Numbered from the stretch's first letter, positions 30,106 through 39,703 are shown. The stretch: 64,000 nt of DNA from Rubrivivax sp. (GCA_030681795.1 JAUXRG010000053.1:85935-149934); one strand, 5' to 3'. The notes: generated by a model not told the origin, from the sequence alone. Made by a program: numbers and translations.

Positions 30106-31563
30106 ATGTCCGCCCTGTCCTTGCCCGCCACCCTGGGCGACGCCTTGTGGCGGGCCGCGCGCCTGGCGAGCGCCGAGCCAGCCCTGGTGGGTGAGTTCGG
30201 CAGCCTGAGCTGGGCCGAACTGGCCACGCGGGTGCACTCGGTGGCGGCGCGCCTGGGTACGCTGGCTACCCCCGATCCCGACGACGGCGCCGCCCCGCGG
30301 CCGCACGCCGTGCCCCTCAAGCCCGACCGCGACGATGTCATCGTGCTGCTGGCCCACGCCCTGGCCGGCATCCCGCTGCTGCCGCTGCACCCCGCGCTGC
30401 CCGAGGCCGACGCCGCGCGGCTGGCCCGTGCGGCCGGCGCGCGGCAGTTGACCGTGGAGCAATGTCTGCAAGCCGCGCCGGCCACCGCAACGCCGCCGCC
30501 GCGCCCGCCGCTGCCCGGCGACGACCTCTTCCTGGTGCCCACCTCGGGCTCGTCGGGCGCGCCCAAGCTGGCGCGGCTGACGCACCGCGCGGTGCTCGCC
30601 GCAGCCGCGGCGCTCACCGCGCGGCTGCCCTTCGGGCCGCAGGACCGCTGGATCCTCACGCTGCCGCTGTCGCATGTGGGCGGGCTGTCGGTGGTCACGC
30701 GCTGCGTGGTCGCGTGCCGCGCCATCGTGCTGGTGCCGCGCTTTTCCGAAGACGCCGTGTGGACGGCCCTGGTGCGCGATGGCGGCACGCGGCTGTCTGC
30801 CGTGCCCGCCATCGCCGACCGGCTGCTGCACGCCGACCCTGGCGGGCGGCTCGCCCGGCTGAGCCTGGTGATGCTCGGCGGCCAGGCCGCGCCGCTGGCG
30901 CTGCGCCGCGCGTTGGCCGAGGCCGGCGTGCCGGCAGTGGCCAGCTACGGCCTGACCGAGAGCTGTGCCGCCGCGGCCTGCGAGGCGCCTGCCGACGCCG
31001 GGCGCTTGCGGCCGGGCTGCGGCCGCGCACTGCGCGGCGTGACGATCACCATCGCCGACGAGGACGGCCGCGCCCTGCCGGCGGGTGCACCGGGCCGCAT
31101 CCTGCTCGCCAGCCCGGCGCTGCTGGCCGGCTACGCGGGCCAGCCGGATCTCCCGGCGCTGGACACGGCGGGCCGGCTCGATACCGGCGACCTCGGCTGG
31201 CTCGATGACGCCGGCCGGCTGCATGTGCAGGGCCGGCGCGCCGAGCTCATCGTCACCGGTGGCGAAAAAGTCGTGCCCGGCGTCGTCGAGGCCGCGCTGC
31301 GCGAGCACCCCGCCGTGCGCGACGCCGTGGTCTTCGGCCTGGCCGACGCGCGCTGGGGCGCGATCGTCTGCGCCGCCGTCGAAGGGCCGGCCACGCTGGC
31401 GCAAGACCCCACGCTGGCGGCGCTGCTGGCCACGCTGCTGCCGCCCTGGGCGCGGCCGCGGCGCATGGCTGTTTTCGAGACGCTGCCGCGGTTGAGCACC
31501 GGCAAGGTCGACCGGCGCGGCACGGCCGCACTGGCCGCTGCGCGCTCGCATCCGTGGCCGTGA
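30106..31563 (+). CDS. menE: o-Succinylbenzoate-CoA ligase MenE
   Basis: MenE activates o-succinylbenzoate with ATP and CoA, just before MenB in the pathway. The 485-residue protein is an adenylate-forming enzyme: P-loop FLVPTSGSSGAPKLARLTH, SYGLTESCAAA, DTGDLGWLDDAGRLHVQGRR and a C-terminal STGKVDRRG carrying the catalytic Lys. The ATG at 30106 gives MSALSLPATLGDALWRAARL. It is the outlying member of the men set, displaced from menC by the accessory block. Confidence 0.87.
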   Translation: MSALSLPATLGDALWRAARLASAEPALVGEFGSLSWAELATRVHSVAARLGTLATPDPDDGAAPRPHAVPLKPDRDDVIVLLAHALAGIPLLPLHPALPEADAARLARAAGARQLTVEQCLQAAPATATPPPRPPLPGDDLFLVPTSGSSGAPKLARLTHRAVLAAAAALTARLPFGPQDRWILTLPLSHVGGLSVVTRCVVACRAIVLVPRFSEDAVWTALVRDGGTRLSAVPAIADRLLHADPGGRLARLSLVMLGGQAAPLALRRALAEAGVPAVASYGLTESCAAAACEAPADAGRLRPGCGRALRGVTITIADEDGRALPAGAPGRILLASPALLAGYAGQPDLPALDTAGRLDTGDLGWLDDAGRLHVQGRRAELIVTGGEKVVPGVVEAALREHPAVRDAVVFGLADARWGAIVCAAVEGPATLAQDPTLAALLATLLPPWARPRRMAVFETLPRLSTGKVDRRGTAALAAARSHPWP

Positions 31564-31606
31564 GTCCCCGCGCGAGGCGCCCGACCGCGACCCAACCCCG
31601 AGGAAA

Positions 31607-33370
31607 TTGATTTCGGACAATGCCGGCGCGGGCGCCGGGGGCGCACACGGCAAGCAGCACATGCACAGGGAGCGGGCAGTGCCAGCCTCGGAGCAGTTCC
31701 TGCGTTCGGTGATGGACGGCTTGAGCGCGCGCATCGGCGTGCTCGACGAAGCCGGCCGAATCGTCATGGTGAACCGCGCCTGGCGCGAATTTGTCCAGTG
31801 CAGGCGCGAATGCGCCTGCGGCGGCCACGAAGGCACGAACTGGCTCGAAACGCGAGGGGACCCGGCGGGCGGCGCCACCGACGCCCCCCTCTTCGCGAGC
31901 CTGCTGCGCGACCTGCTCGCCGGCCGGTGCCCGCAGTTCGAGTTCGAATGCGCCTGCCACGCGGCCACCGAGCAGCGCTGGTTCGTGGTCCGCGTCGCGC
32001 GCATCGCGGGCAGCCAGCCGCCGTGTTTCGTGGTTTCGCACCACGACGTCACGTCGCTCAAGCAGGTGCAGGAAACGCTGCGCCGCAGCGAGGGCTTGTT
32101 GCTGGACCTGGCCGCGTCCATCCCCGGGGTGATGTTCCGCATGGTCAGGCGCTCCGGCGGCGAGTTGGCTTACAGCTACATGAGCCCCGGCGTGCAGGCC
32201 TTGTTCGGCATCAGCCCGGCCCAGGCCTGCGCCGACCGCGGCGCCCTGCTCGAACGCGTGCTGCCCGAAGACCGCGCCGCGCTCGAGGCCGGCGTCAGCG
32301 AAGCCTGCGCGCGTGGCGGCGCCTGGGAGCTTGAATTCCGCACCCGCACCGCCGACGGGCAGATCCGCTGGTACCAGACCAAGGCCAGGCCGACGCCGAG
32401 CGAAGACGGCGAGATGGAGTGGACGGGTGTATCCACGGACATCACCGAACGCAAGGCCATCGAGTTGGCGCTCCAGGCCAGCGAGCAGACCTACCGCACG
32501 CTCTTCGAGACGGTGCCGCAAGGCGTCGTCTACCAGGACGTCCAGGGCCGCATCACCGCGGCCAACCCGGCGGCTCAGCGCATCCTGGGGCTGACGCTGG
32601 AGCAGATGCAGGACCCAGCGTCCATCGACCCGCTCTGGCGCGCCGTGCGCGAAGACGGCAGCGATCTCCCGGCCGACGAAATCCCGACGAGGGTGGCTTT
32701 GCGCACCGGGCAGCCGGTGCACGACGTCGTGATGGGCGTGGCGATGCCCGAGCGCGGGCGGGTGTGGATCCATGTCAGCGCCACGCCGCTGTTCAGCCAG
32801 GGCGGTATCGAGAGCGTGTACACCACTTTCGAAGACATCACGCGCAGCGTGCGGCTCAGCCAGGAACTGAAGCAGCAGGCCGCCACCGACGACCTCACCG
32901 GCCTGGCCAACCGGCGCAGCCTGATGGAGCACCTGAACGGAGAGGTGCAGCGCATTGCGCGCCATCCGGAACTGCAGTGCAGCGTGCTGGCGCTGGACAT
33001 CGACCACTTCAAGGACGTCAACGACCGCTGGGGCCATGCCGCGGGCGACGCCCTGCTCGTGCACCTGGCGCAGCTGATGCGCGAGACGGTGCGACAGGTC
33101 GACGTGGTGGGGCGCACCGGCGGCGAGGAATTCACGCTGCTGCTTCCCGACACCCGCCCCGAGGAAGCCCGGGCCCTGGCCGAGCGCTTGCGCGAGCGCG
33201 TCGGGAGTTCGCCGCTGCACCACGAAGGGAAGGTCATCGCCATCACGGTGAGCATCGGCGTGAGTGCCGTCGTGCCCAGCGATGCCCGCGCCGACGCCGT
33301 GCTGGTGCGCGCCGACCGCGCGCTGTACCGCGCCAAGAACGCCGGGCGCAATGCCGTGCGGCTCAGCTGA
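31607..33370 (+). CDS. Diguanylate cyclase with three PAS domains
   Basis: The protein makes cyclic di-GMP in response to a PAS-sensed signal. Three PAS-like domains occupy roughly residues 25-150, 160-285 and 295-425 (each ending in a DVTSLKQ, DITERKAI or DITRSVRL linker). A GGDEF domain follows with TDDLTGLANRRSLMEHL and an active-site GGEEF. The N-terminal PAS contains three cysteines (CRRECAC), suggestive of redox or metal sensing. The frame opens with TTG at 31607 close to AGG; the ATG at 31661 is an alternative start. No membrane segment is seen. Its end overlaps the convergent gene at 33363. Confidence 0.88.
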   Translation: MISDNAGAGAGGAHGKQHMHRERAVPASEQFLRSVMDGLSARIGVLDEAGRIVMVNRAWREFVQCRRECACGGHEGTNWLETRGDPAGGATDAPLFASLLRDLLAGRCPQFEFECACHAATEQRWFVVRVARIAGSQPPCFVVSHHDVTSLKQVQETLRRSEGLLLDLAASIPGVMFRMVRRSGGELAYSYMSPGVQALFGISPAQACADRGALLERVLPEDRAALEAGVSEACARGGAWELEFRTRTADGQIRWYQTKARPTPSEDGEMEWTGVSTDITERKAIELALQASEQTYRTLFETVPQGVVYQDVQGRITAANPAAQRILGLTLEQMQDPASIDPLWRAVREDGSDLPADEIPTRVALRTGQPVHDVVMGVAMPERGRVWIHVSATPLFSQGGIESVYTTFEDITRSVRLSQELKQQAATDDLTGLANRRSLMEHLNGEVQRIARHPELQCSVLALDIDHFKDVNDRWGHAAGDALLVHLAQLMRETVRQVDVVGRTGGEEFTLLLPDTRPEEARALAERLRERVGSSPLHHEGKVIAITVSIGVSAVVPSDARADAVLVRADRALYRAKNAGRNAVRLS

Positions 33371-34193
33371 GCGGTGCGGCCGGCGCCACGATGGCGCCCT
33401 GGATGCCGTGGCGCACCAGCGCCTGGGCCACGAAGCCGCTGGCCTTGGCCTGCTCGACGAAGGCCCGCAGCAGCTGCTCGGCGGCCGCGCCGCGGCCGGC
33501 CTGCAAGCCCATCGCCTGCTCGATGACCATGAATCGCCCGGGCAGCAGGCGCAGGCCGCCACGCCGTGCGGCATCGGCCTGCAACTGCTGCTTCACGCCC
33601 GCGGCCACATCGGCGTTCTCGGCCAGCATGCGCTCGACCACGGTGGGCGAGGTCGGCGCGCGCACCAGCTGCGCGGCCTTGAGCTGGCGCACCAGGAACA
33701 GGTCGTAGGCGCTGCCCTGGCCGACCATCACGCGCGTGCCCGGGCGGTCCACCTGGGCGTTGTCGGTGAGGGCCGAATCCTGGCGCACGAGGTACGCGCC
33801 TTCGATCTGCACGTAGGGCGCACTGAAGGCGATGCCGTCGCTGCGCAGGGGGTCGATGGCGAAGAAGCCGATATCGGCCTGGCCGCCCTTGACCGTCACC
33901 ACGGATTTGGCCGCGGCATCCACCACCACCAGATCGAGCGCCAGGCCCAGCTTCTCGGCCAGGGCCCGCGCCAGGTCCACCGAAACCCCGGACACCTCGC
34001 CGCTGGCGGCGTCGCGCCGGGCCAGGATCGGGTTGCCCAGGTTGATGCAGGCGCGCAGCCGCCCGGTGGGCGCAAAGGCCGCGGCCACGGGGGCCGGCAC
34101 GGCGGGCGCCGTGCTGCAGGCGGTGCTGCCGCCGATGGAAGCCGAAGCGCCGGCCCAGCTCAGCAGGCGGCGGCGGGTGATGAACGCGTGCAT
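33363..34193 (-). CDS. ABC transporter periplasmic solute-binding protein, family 3
   Basis: The 276-residue protein resembles family-3 extracellular binding proteins that deliver amino acids to ABC importers. It starts MHAFITRRRLLSWAGASASI, with an RRRLLSW twin-Arg-like export signal and a following Cys in GGSTACSTAP. The core shows GEVSGVSVDLARALAEKLGL, GQADIGFFAIDPLR, AFSAPYVQIEGAYLV and MVGQGSAYDLFLV. No permease or ATPase gene lies nearby, so its partner is unknown. The ATG at 34193 is chosen over an upstream frame because the signal peptide starts there. Confidence 0.8.
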   Translation of the reverse strand: MHAFITRRRLLSWAGASASIGGSTACSTAPAVPAPVAAAFAPTGRLRACINLGNPILARRDAASGEVSGVSVDLARALAEKLGLALDLVVVDAAAKSVVTVKGGQADIGFFAIDPLRSDGIAFSAPYVQIEGAYLVRQDSALTDNAQVDRPGTRVMVGQGSAYDLFLVRQLKAAQLVRAPTSPTVVERMLAENADVAAGVKQQLQADAARRGGLRLLPGRFMVIEQAMGLQAGRGAAAEQLLRAFVEQAKASGFVAQALVRHGIQGAIVAPAAPLS

Positions 34194-34315
34194 GGCATGG
34201 GGCCCTGTCGTGTCGCAGCACGGCGCTGCCGTGCCAGTGTAGGGCGGGGCGCATACTGCCCGGCCAGGCACCAGCGCCCCGAGGGCACGCCCCTTGGCCG
34301 CCACCGAGAGCCGAC

Positions 34316-35524
34316 ATGACCCCCAGCCGACACATCAAGCACGCCGACCTGCGCGGCGCCGCACGCCTGGCCACCGACGCCACCGCCGGCCTGACCGACC
34401 TGGTCGAAGCCATGCACGAACGCATCGCCCGCCTGCCTGGCGTGCCTGCGGCCGGCGTCGCGGGGCGCACCCGTGGCATCACCGGCCTGGTCTACAAGAG
34501 CATCCGCGGCGTCACGCACCTGGTGGGCGGCAGCATCGAGGCCTTGCTGGGCCTGCTGGCGCCGGCACTCGCGCCCGGAGAAACCACGCCGCAGCGCGAA
34601 GCCCTCGTCGCGGCGCTGAACGGCGTGCTCGGCGACTACCTGGCCGAGACCGGCAACCCGCTGGCCACGCCCATGGCCTGGCGCCGCGAGGGCCGCGCCC
34701 TGATGCTCGAGCCGGCCGCGCTGGCCGCCCGCCTGCCCGACGCCGGAGCGCGCCTGCTCGTGCTGCTGCACGGCCTGTGCATGAACGACCTGCAGTGGTG
34801 CCGCGAGGGCCACGACCACGGCGCCGCGCTGGCGCGCGAGCTCGGCTACACCCCCGTCTACCTGCACTACAACACGGGCTTGCACGTCTCCATCAACGGC
34901 CACGCGCTGGCGCGGCAGATGGAGCAATTGCTGGCGGCCTGGCCGGTGCCGGTGCAGCGCCTGGTGCTGCTGGGCCACAGCATGGGTGGCCTGGTGGCGC
35001 GCAGCGCGCTGCACTGTGCCACGCAGGCGGGTGCCGCCTGGCCGGCGCGGCTGGACGATCTGGTCTTCCTGGGCACGCCGCACCACGGCGCGCCGCTGGA
35101 GCGCGCCGGCCACTGGGTGGACCTGCTGCTCGGCGCCACGCCCTATGCCGCACCCTTCGCGCGGCTGGGCAAGGTGCGCAGCGCCGGCATCACCGACCTG
35201 CGCCACGGCAACCTGCTCGACGAAGACTGGGTCGGCCGCGACCGCTTCGCGCATGGCGCCGACCGCCGCCAGATCGTGCCTCTGCCCGAGCACGTGCGCT
35301 GCCATGCGCTGGCCGCGACCATCGGCCAGGAACAAGGGGACATGAAAGACCGCCTGCTCGGCGACGGCCTGGTGCCGCTGGACAGCGCCCTGGGCCGCCA
35401 CAAGGACACCGCGCGCACCCTGGCCTTCGCCGAAGACCGCCAATGGGTGGGCCACGGCATGAGCCACCTGGATCTGCTGAGCCGGCCCGAGGTCTACGCG
35501 CGGCTGCGCGACTGGTTGGAGTGA
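34316..35524 (+). CDS. PGAP1/lipase-like alpha/beta hydrolase
   Basis: The 402-residue protein has an alpha/beta-hydrolase domain in its C-terminal two-thirds: LLVLLHGLCMNDLQW (oxyanion region), nucleophile elbow VLLGHSMGGLVARSAL, then LVFLGTPHHGAPLERAGHWV. That last run is typical of triacylglycerol lipase/PGAP1-type esterases. A late histidine lies in GHGMSHLDLL. The N-terminal 120 residues are helical. No signal peptide is apparent. The stop lies within a 17-bp tandem repeat that precedes hsdR. Confidence 0.75.
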   Translation: MTPSRHIKHADLRGAARLATDATAGLTDLVEAMHERIARLPGVPAAGVAGRTRGITGLVYKSIRGVTHLVGGSIEALLGLLAPALAPGETTPQREALVAALNGVLGDYLAETGNPLATPMAWRREGRALMLEPAALAARLPDAGARLLVLLHGLCMNDLQWCREGHDHGAALARELGYTPVYLHYNTGLHVSINGHALARQMEQLLAAWPVPVQRLVLLGHSMGGLVARSALHCATQAGAAWPARLDDLVFLGTPHHGAPLERAGHWVDLLLGATPYAAPFARLGKVRSAGITDLRHGNLLDEDWVGRDRFAHGADRRQIVPLPEHVRCHALAATIGQEQGDMKDRLLGDGLVPLDSALGRHKDTARTLAFAEDRQWVGHGMSHLDLLSRPEVYARLRDWLE

Positions 35525-35554
35525 GCCGGTAGCATCGGTGAGCCGGTAACATCC
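35521..35554 (+). repeat. 17-bp tandem repeat between hydrolase and hsdR
   Basis: GTGAGCCGGTAGCATCG (35521-35537) is followed directly by GTGAGCCGGTAACATCC (35538-35554), two mismatches. The first copy contains the stop codon of the upstream hydrolase gene. It may be a replication-slippage duplication at the left edge of the restriction island. Confidence 0.7.
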
Positions 35555-35561
35555 CCAGCCC

Positions 35562-38063
35562 ATGGCCCGGCGCCACAAGAGCGCCGCCCCCGCACGCCGG
35601 GCCCAGGCCTGGGAGGGCCTTGCGTTGGCGAACCCCGAGCAACTTGCCCGCGTCGAGATCGACGGCCTGCTGCAGGCGGCTGGCTGGGCCGTGCAGGACA
35701 AGGCCCGTGCCAACCTGCACGCCACGCGCGGTGTGGCCATCCGCGAGTTCCCGCTCGAAGCCGGCTACGGCTTTGCCGACTACCTGCTGTATGTCGAAGG
35801 CCGCGCCTGCGGCGTCATCGAAGCCAAGAAGCAGGGCACGACGCTCACCGGCGTCGAGACGCAATCCGCGCGCTATGCCCAGGGCTTGCCCGGCAGCCTG
35901 CCGGCCTGGCGCCGGCCGCTGCCCTTCGCCTATGAGTCCACCGGCGTCGAAACCCATTTCACCAACGGCCTGGACCCGGCGCCGCGCGCCCGCAGCGTCT
36001 TCGCTTTCCACACCCCGGCGCTGCTGGCCGAGTGGCTGAAGCTGCTGCCCGTGCCCACGCGGCTCAGCACCGGTGGCGAGCCGCCCGCGCAAGCCCAAGC
36101 CACCGCATCGACCTTCCTGGCCCGCCTGCAGCAGATGCCCGAACTCGTCACCGAGTGGGGCGATTTCAAGCTCTGGCCGGCGCAGATCACCGCCGTGCGC
36201 AACCTGGAAGCGAGCCTGGCCGCCAACAAGCCGCGCGCGCTGATCCAGATGGCGACAGGGTCCGGCAAGACCTTCACCGCCATCAGCTTCATCTACCGCC
36301 TCATCAAGTTCGCCGGCGCGCGGCGCGTGCTGTTCCTGGTGGACCGCGGCAACCTCGGCCGCCAGGCGAAGAAGGAATTCGACGCCTACGTCTCGCCCTA
36401 CAACAACTACAAGTTCGGTGAGGAATACATCGTCCAGCACCTGCAGAGCAACACGCTGGACACCACGGCGCGCGTCACCATCAGCACCATCCAGCGTTTG
36501 TTCAGCATGCTCAAGGGCCGCGAGCTGGCCGAGGAGGACGACGAGCGCAGCACAGCGCAATCCGAAAGCCTGTTCAAGGACCCCGAGCCCATCGCCTACA
36601 ACCCGCGCTTCCCGATCGAAACCTTCGACCTCATCGTCACCGACGAGGCCCACCGCAGCATCTACAACCTGTGGCGCCAGGTGCTCGAATACTTCGACGC
36701 CCACCTCATCGGCCTGACCGCCACGCCCAACAAGCAGACCTTCGGCTTCTTCAACCAGAACCTGGTGATGGAGTACGGCCACGCGCAGGCCGTGGCCGAC
36801 GGCGTCAACGTCAACTACGACGTCTATCGCATCCGCACCGCGGTGAGCGAGCAAGGCGCGCAGGTCGAAGCCGGCTACTGGCTGGAGACCATGGACCGCG
36901 CCACGCGCAAGAAGAACGCCTGGCAGCTCGACGACGACTTCGACTACGCCGCCGAAGCGCTGGACCGCAAAGTCCAGACGCCCGACCAGATCCGCACCCT
37001 CGTGCGCGTCATCCGCGACGACGACCTGCGCGGCGTCAACCCCGGCGAGCATGTGCACAAGGACCACTTCGTCATCGTCGATTGCGTCGGCGTGTGCGAG
37101 CACGACCTCACCGACAGCCGCCCGATGGACGCGAAGAAGACCGTACCGCTGGACGCGCTGCTGCAGGCCGTGAGCCTGGGCAACGTCGAAGACGAGGTGC
37201 TCAGCAGCGTGGCCGCGCGCCTGGCGCGGCTGGACACGCAGTTGACCGAGGCCGAGCGTTCGCAAGTGCGCAGCGCCAGCGGCGGGCTGGACCTGAAGAT
37301 GCTGGCCGGCGGCATCGTGCAGGCGCTGCAGCCCAAGGACGACGCCAGCCCGCAGGAACAGGAAGCCGCGCTGCGCCAGGCCGTCAGGCCGCTGGCCGAC
37401 CCGGCGCTGCGCCAACTCATCCTGGGCCTGAAGGCCAACAAGGACCTGGTCATCGACACCGTCACGCAAGACCGCGTCATCGAAGCCGGCTTCAGCGCAG
37501 CGGCGCGCGAACGTGCGCAAGGCATCGTGCAGACCTTCGAAGCCTTCATCGCCCAGCACAAGGACGAGATCACCGCGCTGCAGATCCTCTACAGCCGCCC
37601 CACCCGCGCGCCGCTGACGTTCGACGACATCAAGCTGCTGGCCGACGCGCTGCACGCGCCGCCGCACCTGCTGGACGAGAGCACGCTGTGGCAGGCCTAT
37701 GCGGCGCTGGACCAGAGCAAGGTCAAAGGCGCCAGCCGCCAGCGCATCCTCACCGACCTGGTGAGCCTGGTGCGCTTTGCGATGCAGCAGGACAACGAGC
37801 TGGTGCCTTACCCCGAGCGCGTGGCCGCCAACTACAAGGCCTGGCTGGCGCAGCAGGCTTCAGCGGGCCATGTCTTCACGCCCGAGCAGCAGCGCTGGCT
37901 GGAAATGATCCGCGACCATGTGGCGGCGAACCTGGGCGTGACGCTGGACGATTTCGAGTACGCGCCGTTCAGCCAGCAAGGCGGGCTGGGGCGGGTGCAT
38001 CAGTTGTTTGGGGCGGAGTTGCGACCGTTGCTGGACCAGCTCAACCGCCATCTCGCGGCATAA
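35562..38063 (+). CDS. hsdR: Type I restriction subunit HsdR lacking helicase domain 2
   Basis: HsdR is the DNA-translocating, cutting subunit of type I restriction enzymes. The 833-residue protein has the N-terminal PD-(D/E)XK nuclease (YGFADYLLYVEG ... GVIEAKK, about residues 69-90), Walker A ATGSGKT (231-237), DEAH (361-364) and LTATP (385-389). After KVQTPDQIRTLVR (about 470-482) it jumps straight to VIRDDDLRGVNPGEHVHKDH, which in intact relatives comes after motifs IV-VI. About 150-180 residues of the second RecA domain are therefore missing, although the frame stays open. It is probably inactive for translocation. Confidence 0.88.
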   Translation: MARRHKSAAPARRAQAWEGLALANPEQLARVEIDGLLQAAGWAVQDKARANLHATRGVAIREFPLEAGYGFADYLLYVEGRACGVIEAKKQGTTLTGVETQSARYAQGLPGSLPAWRRPLPFAYESTGVETHFTNGLDPAPRARSVFAFHTPALLAEWLKLLPVPTRLSTGGEPPAQAQATASTFLARLQQMPELVTEWGDFKLWPAQITAVRNLEASLAANKPRALIQMATGSGKTFTAISFIYRLIKFAGARRVLFLVDRGNLGRQAKKEFDAYVSPYNNYKFGEEYIVQHLQSNTLDTTARVTISTIQRLFSMLKGRELAEEDDERSTAQSESLFKDPEPIAYNPRFPIETFDLIVTDEAHRSIYNLWRQVLEYFDAHLIGLTATPNKQTFGFFNQNLVMEYGHAQAVADGVNVNYDVYRIRTAVSEQGAQVEAGYWLETMDRATRKKNAWQLDDDFDYAAEALDRKVQTPDQIRTLVRVIRDDDLRGVNPGEHVHKDHFVIVDCVGVCEHDLTDSRPMDAKKTVPLDALLQAVSLGNVEDEVLSSVAARLARLDTQLTEAERSQVRSASGGLDLKMLAGGIVQALQPKDDASPQEQEAALRQAVRPLADPALRQLILGLKANKDLVIDTVTQDRVIEAGFSAAARERAQGIVQTFEAFIAQHKDEITALQILYSRPTRAPLTFDDIKLLADALHAPPHLLDESTLWQAYAALDQSKVKGASRQRILTDLVSLVRFAMQQDNELVPYPERVAANYKAWLAQQASAGHVFTPEQQRWLEMIRDHVAANLGVTLDDFEYAPFSQQGGLGRVHQLFGAELRPLLDQLNRHLAA

Positions 38064-38076
38064 ACTTGCGCGCACC

Positions 38077-38385
38077 ATGACCGACCTCATCGACCAGAAG
38101 CGCAATGAAGTGGCATCGCTATGCCGTCGCTCCGGTGCGCGCCGGCTCGATGCGTTCGGGTCGGTGGTTCGGGACGACTTCGACCCCGCGACGAGTGATC
38201 TGGACTTCATCGTCGAGTTCGATGACGTGCCGCCTGCCGCCTATGCCGAGGCCTACTTATCGCTCAAGGAAGGACTGGAATCGCTGTTCGGTCGGCCGGT
38301 GGACCTGGTGACGGACAGCGGCCTGGAGAACCCGTTCTTCCGCCGCCGCCTCGCCGCCGAACGCACCACGGTGTATGCACGCTGA
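38077..38385 (+). CDS. MNT-type nucleotidyltransferase
   Basis: This 102-residue minimal nucleotidyltransferase shows RLDAFGSVVRDDFDPATSDL with DFIVEF after it, containing the GS ... DxD motif. Such proteins pair with HEPN toxins and act as antitoxins by transferring nucleotides to them. It ends PFFRRRLAAERTTVYAR. The stop overlaps the start of a short HEPN-like stub (TGATG). It lies 14 bp after hsdR, inside the restriction locus. Confidence 0.8.
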   Translation: MTDLIDQKRNEVASLCRRSGARRLDAFGSVVRDDFDPATSDLDFIVEFDDVPPAAYAEAYLSLKEGLESLFGRPVDLVTDSGLENPFFRRRLAAERTTVYAR

Positions 38386-38489
38386 TGCCGAAGCTGCTTG
38401 AGGACATCCGCGACGCTGCTGCTGCATCGACTTTTCGGGCGGAGTTGCCGAAGGTGATTGAAGCGTTGAATCGGGCGTTGGTGGCGTGA
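38385..38489 (+). pseudogene. Short HEPN/DUF86-like stub
   Basis: This 34-codon frame (MPKLLEDIRDAAAASTF, ending EALNRALVA) starts within the stop of the MNT gene, where a HEPN toxin is normally encoded. The opening LLEDIRDAA fits the first helix of DUF86-type HEPN proteins, but the RxxxxH active-site region is absent. It then overlaps the GTG of hsdS by four bases. Most likely a deleted HEPN gene; a genuine tiny protein cannot be excluded. Confidence 0.45.
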
Positions 38490-39679
38490 CGGCGCTCGAT
38501 CAATTGACCGTACCAAGGGTTGACCAAGACGGTCCTGCAGCGGACGTTGCGAACTTCACCTACGTGGATATCAGCAGCATCGACAACCAAGCCAAGCGCG
38601 TGGTCGAGCCAAAGGTGCTGGCGATCGGTGACGCGCCAAGCCGTGCACGGCAGCGACTGCAAGCCGGTGACGTATTGGTGTCAATGACGCGCCCCAATCT
38701 GAATGCGGTCGCCATCGTGCCACCCGCTTTAGACGGAGCAGTCGGTTCGACAGGATTCCATGTGCTGCGTGCACGGCGCAAAGTGCTTCCCGAGTGGCTG
38801 TACTTTGGCGTCCAGACGAAGCGCTTCATTGAAGAAATGTCGTCGGTGGTACAGGGCGCGCTGTACCCCGCCGTGCGACCTAAAGACATACGTGCGTTCC
38901 GATTGCCTGCGCCGCCAGTAGAAGAACAGTGCCGCATCGTCGCCGAGATCGAAAAGCAGTTCTCCCGCCTCGACGAAGCCGTCGCCAACCTCCAGCGCGT
39001 CAAGGCGAATCTGCGGCGCTACGAGAGGGCGGTTCTTGCAGAAGCGGTTGGGGATCAGGGCATTGAACCTTTGGGCGAACTGCCCGCAGGTTGGATGTGG
39101 AAAGCGCTTCCCGATCTTGGTGAACTCGGAAGGGGCAAGTCCAAGCATCGTCCGCGTGACGACATACGCCTCTACGGTGGCCCATTTCCATTCATTCAGA
39201 CCGGCGATGTCAGACGCTCCGGCGGGCTTATCAAGGAATTCACGCAGACCTACTCCGAGTTCGGTCTGGCGCAGAGCAGGCTTTGGCCCGCGGGCACTCT
39301 CTGCATCACGATTGCAGCAAACATTGCCGAGACAGGAATCTTGGCCATGCCAGCTTGCTTCCCTGACAGCGTGGTGGGCTTTCTGTCCGACGACAAGACG
39401 CTGACGCGCTTTGTCGAGTTCTTCATGCGCACGGCTCGTGAAGACCTCGAACGCTTCGCGCCGGCCACCGCACAGAAGAACATCAATCTCGCGATCCTTG
39501 AGCGCGTTGTCGTGCCAGTGCCGTCGCCCGCCGAGCGAGACCGCATCGTCGCCGAAGTCGACCGCCGCCTGTCCATCGTCCGCGAAGTCGAGACTGAGGT
39601 CGATATGAACCTCAAGCGCGCGCAGGCGCTGCGGCAATCTGTACTGCAGGCGGCTTTCGCATGCAAACTACCAGCGTGA
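38486..39679 (+). CDS. hsdS: Type I restriction specificity subunit HsdS
   Basis: HsdS recognises the split DNA target and holds the methylase and restriction subunits. The 397-residue protein has a first recognition domain (FTYVDISSIDNQAKRV, GDVLVSMTRPNLNAVAIV) and a central helical spacer (EEQCRIVAEIEKQFSRLDEA and on to RRYERAVLAEA). A second recognition domain (GWMWKALPDLGELGRGKSKH) and a C-terminal helix (ERDRIVAEVDRRLSIVREVE) complete it. The GTG start leaves out roughly 15-20 residues of the usual opening (x-LP-x-GW), suggesting slight N-terminal loss next to the HEPN stub. Confidence 0.87.
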   Translation: MTALDQLTVPRVDQDGPAADVANFTYVDISSIDNQAKRVVEPKVLAIGDAPSRARQRLQAGDVLVSMTRPNLNAVAIVPPALDGAVGSTGFHVLRARRKVLPEWLYFGVQTKRFIEEMSSVVQGALYPAVRPKDIRAFRLPAPPVEEQCRIVAEIEKQFSRLDEAVANLQRVKANLRRYERAVLAEAVGDQGIEPLGELPAGWMWKALPDLGELGRGKSKHRPRDDIRLYGGPFPFIQTGDVRRSGGLIKEFTQTYSEFGLAQSRLWPAGTLCITIAANIAETGILAMPACFPDSVVGFLSDDKTLTRFVEFFMRTAREDLERFAPATAQKNINLAILERVVVPVPSPAERDRIVAEVDRRLSIVREVETEVDMNLKRAQALRQSVLQAAFACKLPA

Positions 39680-39703
39680 CAATGGCGCCTTGGAGGTTCC
39701 ACA

